From Methylobacterium jeotgali (GTDB lineage: Bacteria; Pseudomonadota; Alphaproteobacteria; Rhizobiales; Beijerinckiaceae), in assembly GCF_022179345.1 (NCBI RefSeq), contig NZ_BPQR01000012.1, forward strand, positions 1 through 46,117: a DNA stretch of 46,117 nt. Direction: 5' to 3'. The first letter of the stretch is position 1, and the number at the start of each line of letters is the position of its first letter. The notes under the pieces were generated by a model. The model had not been told where the DNA came from. It saw only the letters and a program-made list of their open reading frames with translations, and ran no database searches. Shown here piece by piece: positions 7,253 to 16,510 of the stretch. A program made the position numbers and the translations under genes.

Positions 7253-9625
7253 TCAGGCCACCAGACGCTCCTCGGCGATCGTCCCTCCCATGGTGAGCGC
7301 CGAGAAGGTCTCGATCGCCGCCGGCCTGCCGATCAGGTAGCCCTGGAGGGAACGGCAGTTCTCCGCCTCGAGGAAGGCGAGCTCGGCCTGGGTCTCGACG
7401 CCCTCCACGATGACGCGCATCTGCAGGCCGTGGCCGAGCCCGAGCACCGAGCGCACGATGGCCGCCGCCTGATGATTCGACTCGATCTGGCTGATGAAGG
7501 AGCGGTCGATCTTGATCTTGTCGAACGGGAAGGTGCGCAGGTTCGAGAGCGACGAGTAGCCCGTGCCGAAATCGTCCATGGCGATGTGCACGCCGAGCTC
7601 CTTCACGCCGCGCAGCACCGTCAGGGCCCTTGAAGGGTCGCGGATCAGCGCGGTCTCCGTGATCTCGATCTCGAGGCGGCTGGGGGCGAGACCGGTCTCG
7701 CGCAGAATGGCCACCAGCAGGTCGAGGAAGTTCGGCGCGTGAATCTGCACGGCCGAGACGTTCACCGCGATGCTGAGAGGACGCCGCCAGCGCGCCGCCT
7801 CGCGGCACGCCTCCCGCAGCACCCATTCCCCGACCTGGAGGATCGCTCCGCTCTCTTCGGCGATCGGAATGAACACCGACGGCGAGATGCTGCCGCGACT
7901 CGGGTGATTCCAGCGCAGAAGGGCCTCGAAGCCGACGACGGCTCCGGCCTCGCCGCCGGTCTGCGGCTGATAGACGAGTTCGAGCTCGCCCCGGTCCACG
8001 GCCATGCGCAGATCGTGCTCGAGGAGACGGCGCTCGCGGACCTGCGCTCCCATCCGCGCCTCGAAGAAGCGGTAGGTGCCGCGGCCCTCCTGCTTCGCGC
8101 GATAAACCGCGGTGTCGGCGCAGATCAGGAGGGCGTTATGGTCGCTGGCGTCGTCCGGGTAGACGGCGATGCCGATGCTCGTGGCCGCCTTGGGACCGTC
8201 CGTGCCGCGGGCGGTCTCGCGAAGGCTTTCCAGGATGCGCTCGGCGAGGCGGCCGGCGGTCGCGGCATGATCGCAGGGGACCAGCACCACGAACTCGTCT
8301 CCGCTGAGCCTGGCCATCAGTTGCGTCTCGTCGAGCAACCCGGTGACCAGCCTTGCGATCATCGTCAGGAGCGCATCGCCGGCGGCATGCCCGAACAGGT
8401 CGTTGACCTCCTTGAAGCGGTCGAGGTTGAGGCACAGCACCGCGAGCTTGCGTCCGCTGGCGGAGGCGAGCTGCATCTCCTGGCCGATGCGGCGGTCGAA
8501 GCTCGCCCGGTTGGCCAGTCCGGTCAGGGCATCGTGATGGGCGAGATACTCGATCTGCCGCTCGGCCCGACGCCGCGCGCGGAGATCGCGCATGGCCACG
8601 GCGAAGTGCGGCCTTGCGGCGTAGTCGATCGTCCGGACGATCAGCTCGACGGGGATCCGGGAGCCGTCGCTCCGGACGAGATCGGTCTCCAGCGGCTGGT
8701 CGAGGGCGTGAAGGCGGCCGCCCTCCCGAGGGAGGTACTCGGCCAGCGCCGTCCCGGGGACGTCCTGCGGCTGCCGCCGGACCAGGGCCGCGAAACTGTC
8801 GTTGGCGGTGACGATGGTCTCGCCGTCGCAGACCAGCAGCCCTTCCACGGCCGCGTTGGCGAGGCTGCGCAGGCGCGCCGACTCGCCCTGGGAGCGCCGG
8901 CGTTCGCGCAGATCCATGGCCAGCCCCGCCCCGGCAAGCGCCAGGATCACGACGCTCGCGAGCGCGACAGCAACGGCGAGCCATGCCTTCGGCAGCGCGC
9001 TTTCGGGCACCACCACGGTCGGATCCGGGACGATGGTGATGGCTCCCATCCCGGTGAAGTGAAGGCCGCCGATCGCCAGGACGAGCAGGGTGGCGCTCGC
9101 GGCCTGCCTCGGCAGGCTGCGCCCGTCGGCGAGCGCGGCGAGCGCGGCTCCGCCGAGCCCCATGCCGATCAGAACCGAGGCCGCGACCAGCTGCCGATCC
9201 CAGAGGATCTGCCCCTCGATCTGGAGAGCGCTCACGCCGATGTAGTGCATGGCCGAGATGCCCGCGCCGCCCACGGCTCCGCCGATCCAGGCCGTGGCCG
9301 CGGAGCGGCGGACCGTCCGCAGCATGGCCCCGGCGCCGGTGAAGGCGACCGCGACCACGAAGGAGAGAACCGTCAGCCGAAGATCGAAGGCCGTCGCCAG
9401 GCCGGGCGAGAAGGCCAGCATGGCGATGAAATGCGTGGTCCAGGCGCCGGACGCGATGGTGATCGCGGCCACGGCGAACCATGCCGCCCGTACCCGTCCG
9501 CCCGCGCTGGCGGCGTGCTTGGCCAGCATCACCGTCGCGACCGCAGCGAGCACGCACAGCGTCGCGGCGAGCGCGACGAGCGCGAGGTCGTGCTGATCCA
9601 CGATGCAGCCGACGACTCTGATCAT
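7253..9625 (-). CDS. MHYT-PAS-GGDEF-EAL c-di-GMP signalling protein
   Basis: A 790-residue inner-membrane protein. Residues 1-235 form the seven-helix MHYT sensor, with the repeated His motifs WTTHFIAML (62-70), SAMHYIGV (124-131) and LHFTGMGA (188-195), thought to bind metal or a diatomic gas. A PAS-like segment (about 250-350) and a short helix link to GGDEF (about 355-520) whose signature is SGDEF (441-445) rather than GGDEF; no RxxD inhibitory site is evident. The EAL domain (about 540-790) keeps EALLRW, NVS, EITET, DDFGTGYSSL, KIDRSF, EGVET and QGYLIGRP, so phosphodiesterase activity is expected. Net output is probably c-di-GMP degradation (inference). The ATG at 9625 lacks a strong ribosome site. 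No partner gene is adjacent. Confidence 0.93.
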   Translation of the reverse strand: MIRVVGCIVDQHDLALVALAATLCVLAAVATVMLAKHAASAGGRVRAAWFAVAAITIASGAWTTHFIAMLAFSPGLATAFDLRLTVLSFVVAVAFTGAGAMLRTVRRSAATAWIGGAVGGAGISAMHYIGVSALQIEGQILWDRQLVAASVLIGMGLGGAALAALADGRSLPRQAASATLLVLAIGGLHFTGMGAITIVPDPTVVVPESALPKAWLAVAVALASVVILALAGAGLAMDLRERRRSQGESARLRSLANAAVEGLLVCDGETIVTANDSFAALVRRQPQDVPGTALAEYLPREGGRLHALDQPLETDLVRSDGSRIPVELIVRTIDYAARPHFAVAMRDLRARRRAERQIEYLAHHDALTGLANRASFDRRIGQEMQLASASGRKLAVLCLNLDRFKEVNDLFGHAAGDALLTMIARLVTGLLDETQLMARLSGDEFVVLVPCDHAATAGRLAERILESLRETARGTDGPKAATSIGIAVYPDDASDHNALLICADTAVYRAKQEGRGTYRFFEARMGAQVRERRLLEHDLRMAVDRGELELVYQPQTGGEAGAVVGFEALLRWNHPSRGSISPSVFIPIAEESGAILQVGEWVLREACREAARWRRPLSIAVNVSAVQIHAPNFLDLLVAILRETGLAPSRLEIEITETALIRDPSRALTVLRGVKELGVHIAMDDFGTGYSSLSNLRTFPFDKIKIDRSFISQIESNHQAAAIVRSVLGLGHGLQMRVIVEGVETQAELAFLEAENCRSLQGYLIGRPAAIETFSALTMGGTIAEERLVA

Positions 9626-10105
9626 CTCAACAACCCATGGTTTTATCTTTCTTCATCATAGGCGATGCCACTTAATCGCGCACGAACAATGACAAGACCT
9701 CATGAATACGGTTACGCTCAAGTAAAAATCGATCATCTTGCGGCAATCGACGGAGCCTTTGGCCTTCCATGGCGTCGCATTCGCGGGACGGGCCGAGACA
9801 ACCCTCTCCCCATGCATCGCAGAAAGGCGTCCTCTCGGACGCTGCCGCCGTCATATCCAGCGTCTTCAGCGCATCTCTCCTTCGGGAAACGAGGATGATC
9901 CATCCCGGCCGGGCAGGATGGCACGATCATCTCCGTACGATCTTCCATTGAAAAGATCGTTTTATTGACTGTCGATTGGACTCCGGCCAGCCTTGAACGA
10001 AGATCGTCACCCGCTTTCTCCCCCCTCTGCATGGGTCCTCATCTGGGGACAATGATCGCAGGTCGAGACTCTTCGGGCAGCGGACGCACAACCGGAAGTA
10101 GACCC
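9626..10105. other. 480-base intergenic region between divergent genes
   Basis: This region separates the c-di-GMP gene (leftward) from the sulfonate operon (rightward). The first hundred bases (9640-9735) are clearly richer in A and T than the flanks and could hold promoters. Short open frames here have no recognisable sequence or ribosome sites and are not called. Two consecutive stem-loops at 9895-9960 end in a T-rich stretch and are listed separately. A TTGACT hexamer at 9965-9970 could be a -35 element for the sulfonate genes, but no matching -10 is evident. Confidence 0.5.
9895..9966 (+). promoter_or_regulatory. Tandem stem-loops with T-tract, candidate leader or small RNA end
   Basis: The first stem-loop pairs ATGATC-CATCC (9895-9905) with GGATGG-cac-GATCAT (9916-9930), with a short bulge. 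The second pairs ACGATCTT (9937-9944) with AAGATCGT (9953-9960), an exact eight-base stem with loop ccattgaa, followed at once by tttatt. The last element has the form of an intrinsic terminator on the plus strand. No gene precedes it on that strand, so it is either the end of a small RNA started in 9640-9890 or an attenuator in the leader of the sulfonate operon, which starts at 10106. Function is inferred. Confidence 0.45.
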
Positions 10106-10690
10106 ATGACCCGTCCGAGGCTCGTCGGCTTCTCGGCCAACATCCAGCGCCCGTCGAGGACCCGCACGCTCGTCGAGACGATCGCCGGGCAGGCGGGCGC
10201 CGAGGCCGGTGCCGAGATCCGGCTGTTCGATCTCCTCGACGCCGGCACCGGCCTCGGCGCCGCCTGGAGCCGGGAGGCGCTCCCGCTCCCCGCGCGCCGG
10301 GTCGTGGAGGCGATCGAGGAGGCGGACGCCCTTGTGGTCGGCTCGCCGGTTTACAAGGGCGGGGTCACCGGGCTGTTCAAGCACCTCTTCGACCTCGTCG
10401 AGCCGACGCGTCTGGCGGGCAAGCCCGTCGCCATCGCGGCCACCGGCGGCGGCGCGCGGCACGCGCTCGTGGTCGAGCACGCGCTGCGGCCCCTGTTCGG
10501 ATTCTTCGGAGCCCTTCAGGTCCCGACGGCGGTCTACGCATCGGATGCGGACTTCGTGGACGGACGCCTCGTCGAACCCGGCGTCGCCGACCGCGCCGGG
10601 CAGGCCGCCACGGAGCTTGCCGCCCTTCTCGGCCTCTCCGTCAGCGCGCAGGCGCCGGTGACCCGGCAGACGGCGGCAGCGGCGCGATGA
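10106..10690 (+). CDS. msuE: NADPH-dependent FMN reductase of the MsuE/SsuE family
   Basis: A 194-residue flavodoxin-like reductase that supplies reduced FMN to the two-component alkanesulfonate monooxygenase encoded four genes downstream. The family features are an N-terminal beta strand LVGFSANIQRPSRTRTLVE (FMN phosphate loop), DALVVGSPVYKGGVTGLFKH (the SPVY-x-G segment of the family) and a conserved ATGGGARHALVVEHALRPLF block that is closer to MsuE than to E. coli SsuE as I remember those families. It is first in the operon and its stop overlaps the next start by four bases (ATGA), so translation is coupled. The ATG at 10106 is preferred to an in-frame start at 9965, which would add sequence unlike the family. 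Confidence 0.88.
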   Translation: MTRPRLVGFSANIQRPSRTRTLVETIAGQAGAEAGAEIRLFDLLDAGTGLGAAWSREALPLPARRVVEAIEEADALVVGSPVYKGGVTGLFKHLFDLVEPTRLAGKPVAIAATGGGARHALVVEHALRPLFGFFGALQVPTAVYASDADFVDGRLVEPGVADRAGQAATELAALLGLSVSAQAPVTRQTAAAAR

Positions 10691-11637
10691 TCGGCCGCCG
10701 CACGATCCTGGCCGGCGCGCTCGCCTCCGCCTTCGCGCCCCGCGGCGCAAGGGCCGCGGAGAGGGGGGTGCTGCGCATCGGCTATCAGCGCAACGGCATT
10801 CTCGTCGTCGCCAAGCAGCAGGGTGTGATCGAGGAGCGCCTCAAGAGGTTCGGCCACACCGTGCGCTGGGTCGAGTTCTCCTTCGGACCTCCGCTCCTCG
10901 AGGCGCTCAGCCTCGACGGCATCGATTTCGGGCAGACCGGGGACGCGCCGCCGATCTTCGCGCAGGCGGCGGGCGGCAACCTCGTCTACGCGGCGACCCA
11001 GGAGGCCGGGAACTCCGGGCTCGGGATCCTGCTGCCGAAGGGCTCCCAGATCGGCGCGCTCGCCGAGCTGAAGGGCAAGCGCGTCGCCTTCGCCAAGGGA
11101 TCGAGCGCCCACAACTTCACCGTGGCGGCCCTGGAGAAGGCGGGGCTCACCTACGCCGATATCGAGCCGGTGACGCTGGCGCCGGCCGACGCGGCGGCGG
11201 CCTTCGCCCGCGGCAGCGTCGACGCCTGGTCCATCTGGGACCCCTATCTCGCCGTGGCGGAAGGCGGGGAGGGCGTGCGCGTGCTGGCGAGCGCCGGCGA
11301 CATCGCCCGCCAGAACATCTTCTTCCTCGCCAACCGGGACTTCGCGCGGGAGCGCGGCGAGGTGCTTGCGGAGGCGATCGACGGGCTCGGCGGCGTCGCG
11401 AAGTGGTGCACGGAGAACCGCGGCGAGGTCGCCGCCATCCTCTCGAAGGGCACCGGTGTGCCGCTCCCCGCCACCCGCCGGGCGGTCGACCGGACCGACT
11501 ACGTGATCGGTCCCCTCACACCCTCCGTCGTCGCCGATCAGCAGCGCGTGGCCGACCGGTTCCGGTCCCTCAACCTGATCCCCAGGCCGATCCGCATCGC
11601 CGACGCGGTGTGGACGCCGCCGGCCCGCAACGGGTGA
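10687..11637 (+). CDS. ssuA: Aliphatic sulfonate ABC transporter, substrate-binding protein
   Basis: A 316-residue periplasmic binding protein of the SsuA/NitT/TauT type. The N-terminus has an Arg-Arg pair followed by a short hydrophobic run (GRRTILAGALASAFAP) and AxA cleavage site, consistent with twin-arginine or Sec export. Family features include LRIGYQRNGILVVAKQQG at the mature start, WVEFSFGPPLLEAL, IDFGQTGDAPPIFAQAA, and the VDAWSIWDPYLA motif of sulfonate/nitrate binding proteins. It captures organosulfonates for the permease and ATPase encoded directly downstream. It shares extended similarity with the last gene of the same operon. Five bases separate its stop from the permease start. 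Confidence 0.92.
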   Translation: MIGRRTILAGALASAFAPRGARAAERGVLRIGYQRNGILVVAKQQGVIEERLKRFGHTVRWVEFSFGPPLLEALSLDGIDFGQTGDAPPIFAQAAGGNLVYAATQEAGNSGLGILLPKGSQIGALAELKGKRVAFAKGSSAHNFTVAALEKAGLTYADIEPVTLAPADAAAAFARGSVDAWSIWDPYLAVAEGGEGVRVLASAGDIARQNIFFLANRDFARERGEVLAEAIDGLGGVAKWCTENRGEVAAILSKGTGVPLPATRRAVDRTDYVIGPLTPSVVADQQRVADRFRSLNLIPRPIRIADAVWTPPARNG

Positions 11638-11642
11638 GATCG

Positions 11643-12452
11643 ATGCCAGCCGCCCTCCGCTCCGCCCCGGCGCTTCCGGCGCCCCTCACCGCCGCTGGCC
11701 GCAACGCCCTGCCCTGGCTCCTTCCGGTCACGGTGCTGCTCGGCTGGCAGGCCGCCGTCTCGACGGGCATCGTCTCGAACCGGTTCATGCCGGCCCCCCT
11801 CGACGTGGTGCGGGCCGGCATCGCGGCCGCCCGCTCCGGCGAGCTCTGGACGAATCTCGGCGTCAGCACTCTGCGGGCGCTCGCGGGCTTCGCCGTCGGC
11901 GGCAGCATCGCCTTCGCGCTCGGCCTCGCCAACGGGCTCTCACGTCTGTCGGAGCGGCTCACCGACACCACCGTGCAGATGGTGCGCAACGTGCCCCACC
12001 TGTCGCTGATCCCGCTGGTGATCCTGTGGTTCGGCATCGGCGAGGAGGCGAAGCTCTTCCTCGTGGCGCTCGGCGTGTTCTTCCCGATCTACGCCAACAC
12101 GCTCCACGGCATCCGCTCCGTCGATCCCGCCCTCGTGGAGATGGGCCGCGTCTACGGGATGTCGGAGGCGGAGCTGTTCCGCCGGGTGATCCTGCCCGGC
12201 GCCCTGCCCTCGATCTTCGTGGGCCTGCGCTACGCGCTCGGCATCATGTGGCTGACCCTGATCGTCGCCGAGACGATCTCGGCCTCCTCGGGCCTCGGCT
12301 ACATGGCCATGCAGGCGCGCGAGTTCATGCTCGTCGACGTCGTGGTGCTGGCGATCCTGATCTACGCGGCGCTCGGCAAGATCGCTGACGCGCTGACGCG
12401 GGTGCTGGAACGGGCCTGCCTCGCCTGGAACCCCGCCTACCGGACGGTGTGA
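11643..12452 (+). CDS. ssuC: Aliphatic sulfonate ABC transporter, permease
   Basis: A 269-residue inner-membrane permease of the binding-protein-dependent family with about six transmembrane helices. The cytoplasmic EAA loop that docks onto the ATPase is seen as [20 protein letters not shown] followed by [17 protein letters not shown]-terminal sequence up to about residue 25 is Ala/Pro-rich and variable. It forms the channel for sulfonates handed over by SsuA. The start at 11643 follows the ssuA stop by five bases; a much longer upstream frame would run inside ssuA and is not used. The stop overlaps a possible GTG start of the ATPase gene. Confidence 0.92.
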   Translation: MPAALRSAPALPAPLTAAGRNALPWLLPVTVLLGWQAAVSTGIVSNRFMPAPLDVVRAGIAAARSGELWTNLGVSTLRALAGFAVGGSIAFALGLANGLSRLSERLTDTTVQMVRNVPHLSLIPLVILWFGIGEEAKLFLVALGVFFPIYANTLHGIRSVDPALVEMGRVYGMSEAELFRRVILPGALPSIFVGLRYALGIMWLTLIVAETISASSGLGYMAMQAREFMLVDVVVLAILIYAALGKIADALTRVLERACLAWNPAYRTV

Positions 12453-13324
12453 CCGCCATGCTCCTCGACGCCCTCGCCCCCGACGCCGCCCGGCGGGTCG
12501 CCGACGCGCAGGCGCTCGACGGACGCGCCCTGCCGCGCGCCGCCGCGCCCGGTTCCGGCATCGCGGTCACGATCCGCGACCTGCGCAAGAGCTTTGACGA
12601 CCACGCCGTGATCGGGGGGCTCGACCTGCACCTGCCGGCCGGCAGCTTCACCGCCGTGGTCGGCCGCTCCGGCTGCGGCAAGAGCACCCTGCTGCGCCTG
12701 ATCCTCGGCCTCGAGGAGCCCACCGGGGGGCGCATCCTGCTGGAACAGAAGGACGGAACGCGCCGCGACGGCGCCCCGAAGCGCATCATGTTCCAAGAGC
12801 CGCGCCTGCTGCCCTGGGCGCGCGTCCTCGATAACGTCGCGGTGGGGCTGACGGGTCACGGCAAGAAGGCGTGGCGGCGGGAGCGGGCCCGGGCTGCGCT
12901 GGAGGAGGTCGGGCTCTCCGACAAGGCCGGGCAGTGGCCGGCGACGCTGTCGGGTGGCCAGCGGCAGCGGGTGGCGCTCGCCCGCGCCCTCGTCAGCCGC
13001 CCGGGGCTGCTCGCCCTCGACGAACCGCTTGGCGCCCTCGACGCCCTGACCCGCATCGGCATGCAGGAGCTGATCGAGCGGATCTGGCGCGCGCAAGAGT
13101 TCACGGCGCTCCTCGTCACCCACGACGTCGGCGAGGCGGTGGCGCTCGCCGACCGCATCCTCGTCATCGACGAGGGCCGCATCGCCCTCGATCTCCGTGT
13201 CGAGGTGCCCCGGCCCCGCCGGCGCGGCGACCCGGACCTCGCCCGGCTCGAGGGCCGCATCCTCCAGTACCTCCTCCACGGCCCCGGCCGGGAGGAGAAG
13301 CCATCACAAGGAGAGCTCGCATGA
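12449..13324 (+). CDS. ssuB: Aliphatic sulfonate ABC transporter, ATP-binding protein
   Basis: A 291-residue ABC ATPase (288 if the ATG at 12458 is used). Walker A is GRSGCGKST, the Q-loop [17 protein letters not shown], the signature [15 protein letters not shown], Walker [13 protein letters not shown] and the H-loop VTHDVGEAV. The sequence before the ABC domain (residues 1-37) is a short Ala/Asp-rich extension also seen in some SsuB proteins. The GTG at 12449 overlaps the permease stop (GTGTGA), which would couple translation; the ATG nine bases later is an equally reasonable start. Its stop overlaps ssuD by four bases. It powers sulfonate import. Confidence 0.92.
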   Translation: MTAMLLDALAPDAARRVADAQALDGRALPRAAAPGSGIAVTIRDLRKSFDDHAVIGGLDLHLPAGSFTAVVGRSGCGKSTLLRLILGLEEPTGGRILLEQKDGTRRDGAPKRIMFQEPRLLPWARVLDNVAVGLTGHGKKAWRRERARAALEEVGLSDKAGQWPATLSGGQRQRVALARALVSRPGLLALDEPLGALDALTRIGMQELIERIWRAQEFTALLVTHDVGEAVALADRILVIDEGRIALDLRVEVPRPRRRGDPDLARLEGRILQYLLHGPGREEKPSQGELA

Positions 13325-14496
13325 GCGCATCGACCGACGGCCGCACGGACGTCCTCTGGTTCCTGCCGACCCACGGGGACGGCCGCTATCTCGGCGCCTC
13401 CGAGGGCGCGCGGGACGTGTCGTTGAACTATCTCCGGCAGATCGCCCAGGCCTCCGACGACCTCGGCTACTACGGCGTGCTGCTGCCGACCGGGCGCTCC
13501 TGCGAGGATTCCTGGATCGTCGCCTCGGCGCTGGCGCCGCTGACGAAGCGCCTGCGCTTCCTCGTGGCGGTGCGGCCCGGCCTGATGGAGCCTTCCGCCG
13601 CCGCCCGCATGGCGGCGACCCTCGACCGGATCTCGGACGGGCGGCTCCTCATCAACGTCGTCACCGGCGGCGATCCCGTGGAGCTGCGCGGGGACGGCGT
13701 CTTCCTGGCGCATGACGAGCGCTACGCCGTCACCGACGAGTTCCTGCACATCTGGCGCGGGCTCATGGCCGGGGAGACGGTGAGCTTCGAGGGCCGGCAC
13801 CTGCGCGCCGAGAACGGCCGGGTGATCTTCACGCCCGTGCAGTCACCCTACCCCCCGCTCTACTTCGGCGGCTCTTCGCCGGCGGGCATCGAGGTCGCGG
13901 CCGAGCACTGCGACGTCTACCTCACCTGGGGCGAACCCCCGGCGGGCGTCGCCGAGAAGATCGCCATCGCCCGCGCCGCGGCGGAGGCCAAGGGCAAGAC
14001 CTTCTCCTACGGCATCCGCCTCCACGTCATCGTGCGCGAGACCGAGGCCGCCGCTTGGGACGCGGCGGAGGCGCTGATCTCGCGCCTCGACGAGGACACC
14101 ATCGCCCAGGCGCAGGCGACCCTGAAGCGGCAGGATTCCGTCGGCCAGAGCCGGATGATGGCGCTTCACGGCGGCAGCCGCGACAAGCTCGTCGTCTCGC
14201 CGAACCTCTGGGCCGGCGTCGGCCTCGTGCGCGGCGGCGCCGGCACCGCGCTCGTCGGCTCGGCCGATCAGGTGGCCGACCGGATGAAGGAGTATATCGA
14301 CCTCGGCATCGACCGGTTCATCCTCTCCGGCTACCCGCACCTGGAGGAGGCCTACCGCTTCGCCGAGCTCGTCTTCCCGAAGCTGCCGCTGCGCGACACC
14401 ACCGGCACCGCCCCCTCGAACGCCCGCAATAACGGCCCGTTCGGCGAGGTCATCGCCAACGACATCGTGCCCGGCCGCCGCGTCGCCGCCCACTGA
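13321..14496 (+). CDS. ssuD: FMNH2-dependent alkanesulfonate monooxygenase
   Basis: A 391-residue luciferase-like (bacterial TIM barrel) monooxygenase. It uses FMNH2 from the reductase at the head of the operon to cleave C1-Cn sulfonates into aldehyde and sulfite, giving sulfur under sulfate limitation. Diagnostic segments are [15 protein letters not shown], the [19 protein letters not shown] active-site region, [20 protein letters not shown] and [20 protein letters not shown] near the C-terminus. Length matches the family (about 380). The ATG at 13321 overlaps the ssuB stop (ATGA). Sixteen bases separate it from the second binding protein gene. Confidence 0.94.
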   Translation: MSASTDGRTDVLWFLPTHGDGRYLGASEGARDVSLNYLRQIAQASDDLGYYGVLLPTGRSCEDSWIVASALAPLTKRLRFLVAVRPGLMEPSAAARMAATLDRISDGRLLINVVTGGDPVELRGDGVFLAHDERYAVTDEFLHIWRGLMAGETVSFEGRHLRAENGRVIFTPVQSPYPPLYFGGSSPAGIEVAAEHCDVYLTWGEPPAGVAEKIAIARAAAEAKGKTFSYGIRLHVIVRETEAAAWDAAEALISRLDEDTIAQAQATLKRQDSVGQSRMMALHGGSRDKLVVSPNLWAGVGLVRGGAGTALVGSADQVADRMKEYIDLGIDRFILSGYPHLEEAYRFAELVFPKLPLRDTTGTAPSNARNNGPFGEVIANDIVPGRRVAAH

Positions 14497-14512
14497 TCCC
14501 TCGGAGATCTCG

Positions 14513-15508
14513 ATGCCAGCGACCTCCCGCACGCTCCGCCGCGACGCGCCCGCTCTGCGCCTGCGCCGCCTCCTCGCGACCTGGGGGGCCCTCGCCCTGC
14601 TCCTCGGCCTCTGCCTCGCGGCGACGGTCGCGCATGCGCAGGAGAAGGTGATCCGGGTCGGCTACCAGAAGTACGGCACGCTGGTGCTGCTCAAGGGCAA
14701 GGGACTCCTGGAGAAGAAGCTCGCGCCGCTCGGCTACAGCGTGCGCTGGTCGGAGTTCCCGTCCGGGCCGCCGCTGCTCGAAGCCCTGAACGCGGGCGCC
14801 ATCGACTTCGGCTCCGCGGGCGAGACCCCGCCGATCTTCGCGCAGGCCGCGAGCCCCGGCTTCGTCTACGTGGCCGCCGAGCCGCCGGCCCCGCGCGGCG
14901 AGGCAATCCTGGTGCCGGGCGACTCGGCCGTCCGCAGCCTCGCCGACCTGAAGGGTCGCACGGTCGCCTTCAACAAGGGCTCGAACGTCCACTTCCTGCT
15001 CGTGCAGGCGCTGGCCTCGGCGGGCGTGAGCTACGGCGACATCAAGCCCGCCTTCCTCGCGCCCGCGGACGGCGCCGCCGCCTTCGCCCGCGGCGCCGTC
15101 GATGCCTGGGTGATCTGGGACCCCTACCTCGCCTCCGGCGAGCGCATCCCCGGCGCCCGCACCCTGGCCAGCGCCGAAGGCCTCGCCCCGAACCGGCAGT
15201 TCTACCTGTCCGCGCGCCGCTTCGCGGACGGCAACCGCGAGGCCTTGAACGCCGTCATCGCGGCGGTCGGGGAGCTCGACGACTGGGCCCGGGCGAACAC
15301 CGACGCCGCGGCGGCGGAGCTCGCCCCATCCGTCGGCATCCCGGCCCCGGTGCTCGCCGTGGCGCTCCGGCGGCAGAGCTACGGCGTCGCGCCCCTCGAT
15401 GCCGCCGCGGTCGCGGACCAGCAGACGATCGCCGACACCTTCCACAAGCTCGGCCTGCTGCCGAAGCCGATCACCGTGTCGGATGCGGTGTGGAAGCCGG
15501 GAAGCTGA
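14513..15508 (+). CDS. Second aliphatic sulfonate-type ABC substrate-binding protein
   Basis: A 331-residue paralogue of the SsuA encoded earlier in the operon. It has a basic N-terminus and a long hydrophobic signal (LATWGALALLLGLCLAATVA, then AHA cleavage), so Sec export is likely, in contrast to the short Arg-Arg signal of the first copy. Shared segments include the RVGYQKYGTLVLLKGKGLLE start, SEFPSGPPLLEALNAG and VDAWVIWDPYLASGER. It probably feeds the same SsuBC transporter with a different range of sulfonates (inference), as there is no second permease or ATPase here. A ribosome site (GGAGAT) lies before the ATG. Its stop is three bases from the stop of the convergent NicO gene. Confidence 0.9.
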   Translation: MPATSRTLRRDAPALRLRRLLATWGALALLLGLCLAATVAHAQEKVIRVGYQKYGTLVLLKGKGLLEKKLAPLGYSVRWSEFPSGPPLLEALNAGAIDFGSAGETPPIFAQAASPGFVYVAAEPPAPRGEAILVPGDSAVRSLADLKGRTVAFNKGSNVHFLLVQALASAGVSYGDIKPAFLAPADGAAAFARGAVDAWVIWDPYLASGERIPGARTLASAEGLAPNRQFYLSARRFADGNREALNAVIAAVGELDDWARANTDAAAAELAPSVGIPAPVLAVALRRQSYGVAPLDAAAVADQQTIADTFHKLGLLPKPITVSDAVWKPGS

Positions 15509-15511
15509 GGA

Positions 15512-16510
15512 TCAGCTCGGCAGGCCGGGCGCGCCGCCGAGCATCAGCCCGGCGAGGAGCGCGACCCCGATCACCAGCACGAAGGCGGCGGCCAGGAGTT
15601 CGAGGCCGCCGATGACGCGGGCGCCCGTCCGCCCACGTCCGCCGAACAAGCGCAGCGCCAGGGCCTTGGCGAAGACGGCGAGGCTCGCCAGAAGTCCCGT
15701 CGTGAGCGCCGTGCCGAGCGCCATGGCGAGAACCGCCGCGACACCGGCCCAGAGAATCCCCTGAGACGCCGCGAAGACGAGGATCAGCACCGCACCGGCG
15801 CAGGGCCGCGAGCCCGCCGCAACGACGATGCCCGCCCGCTCGCGCCAGGAGCTGCTCCGGCCGATCTCCGGCGACACGTGCCCGCAGCCGGGACCGCAGC
15901 CCTCCGCCTCGACGGCGGCGAGACGCCCGGCCTTGCGCCAGGTCAGCGCCAGGCCGACCAGCGCGACGAGGGCGAAGCTGACGCTCTCGATGAGGGTCCC
16001 GGCCCGGTTCATCGCCGCCGCCGTCGCGCCGAGGACGAGCACGCCCGCTCCGACGATGGCGATGGCGACGCAGGCCTGCAGCAGCGCCGCGGCCGCGCTC
16101 AGCGCCATGCCCCGCCGCAGGCTGCGCTCGCCGGCCACGATGTAGCCGGCGATCACCGCCTTGCCGTGCCCGGGGCCGGCGGCATGGAAGACGCCGTAGG
16201 CGAAGCCGAGCAGCGCCAGCGTGTGCCAGCCGCCCCCCGTCCGCACGGCGGCGACGGCGGCCTCCAGATTGCGGGAGAAGCTCGCCTGGAAGGCGAGAAG
16301 CCAGGCGCCGAGGCTGGTGGCCGAGGGCGCCGCCTCGCGAAAGCCCATCCCGAAGGGGGAGCGCTGCGGGGGCGCCACGCCGGCGGAGGTCAGCCGGAGC
16401 AGTCCCGCGACGACCAGCGCGGCGAGAGCGATCGCCGATACCGCCAGGGCGAGCCGCAGAAGGACGCGCCCCCGTCCGTCGCCTTCGGCCAGGGCGGCGC
16501 CTAGGGACAC
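15512..16510 (-). CDS. NicO-family nickel/cobalt transporter
   Basis: A 332-residue membrane protein of the NicO/RcnA family. Around seven hydrophobic stretches are visible. The family motif is in FHAAGPGHGKAVIAGYIVAG, whose His residues are metal ligands. A second His/Cys-containing loop, EGCGPGCGHVSPE, could also bind metal. RcnA-type members export Ni2+ or Co2+, while others take part in uptake; direction here is not settled. The start at 16510 overlaps the last ten bases of the upstream DUF1007 gene, a pairing that is common for these two families and suggests a shared metal role. Confidence 0.85.
   Translation of the reverse strand: MSLGAALAEGDGRGRVLLRLALAVSAIALAALVVAGLLRLTSAGVAPPQRSPFGMGFREAAPSATSLGAWLLAFQASFSRNLEAAVAAVRTGGGWHTLALLGFAYGVFHAAGPGHGKAVIAGYIVAGERSLRRGMALSAAAALLQACVAIAIVGAGVLVLGATAAAMNRAGTLIESVSFALVALVGLALTWRKAGRLAAVEAEGCGPGCGHVSPEIGRSSSWRERAGIVVAAGSRPCAGAVLILVFAASQGILWAGVAAVLAMALGTALTTGLLASLAVFAKALALRLFGGRGRTGARVIGGLELLAAAFVLVIGVALLAGLMLGGAPGLPS

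Noticed and set aside
7739..9661. 640-codon plus-strand frame antisense to the GGDEF-EAL gene
   Set aside because: Composition is unlike a real protein and the opposite strand encodes a clear multi-domain protein.
9665..9968. Small plus-strand frames (76-77 codons) in the intergenic region before the sulfonate operon
   Set aside because: No ribosome site, no hydrophobic or domain pattern, and overlapping frames of equal length exist on both strands.
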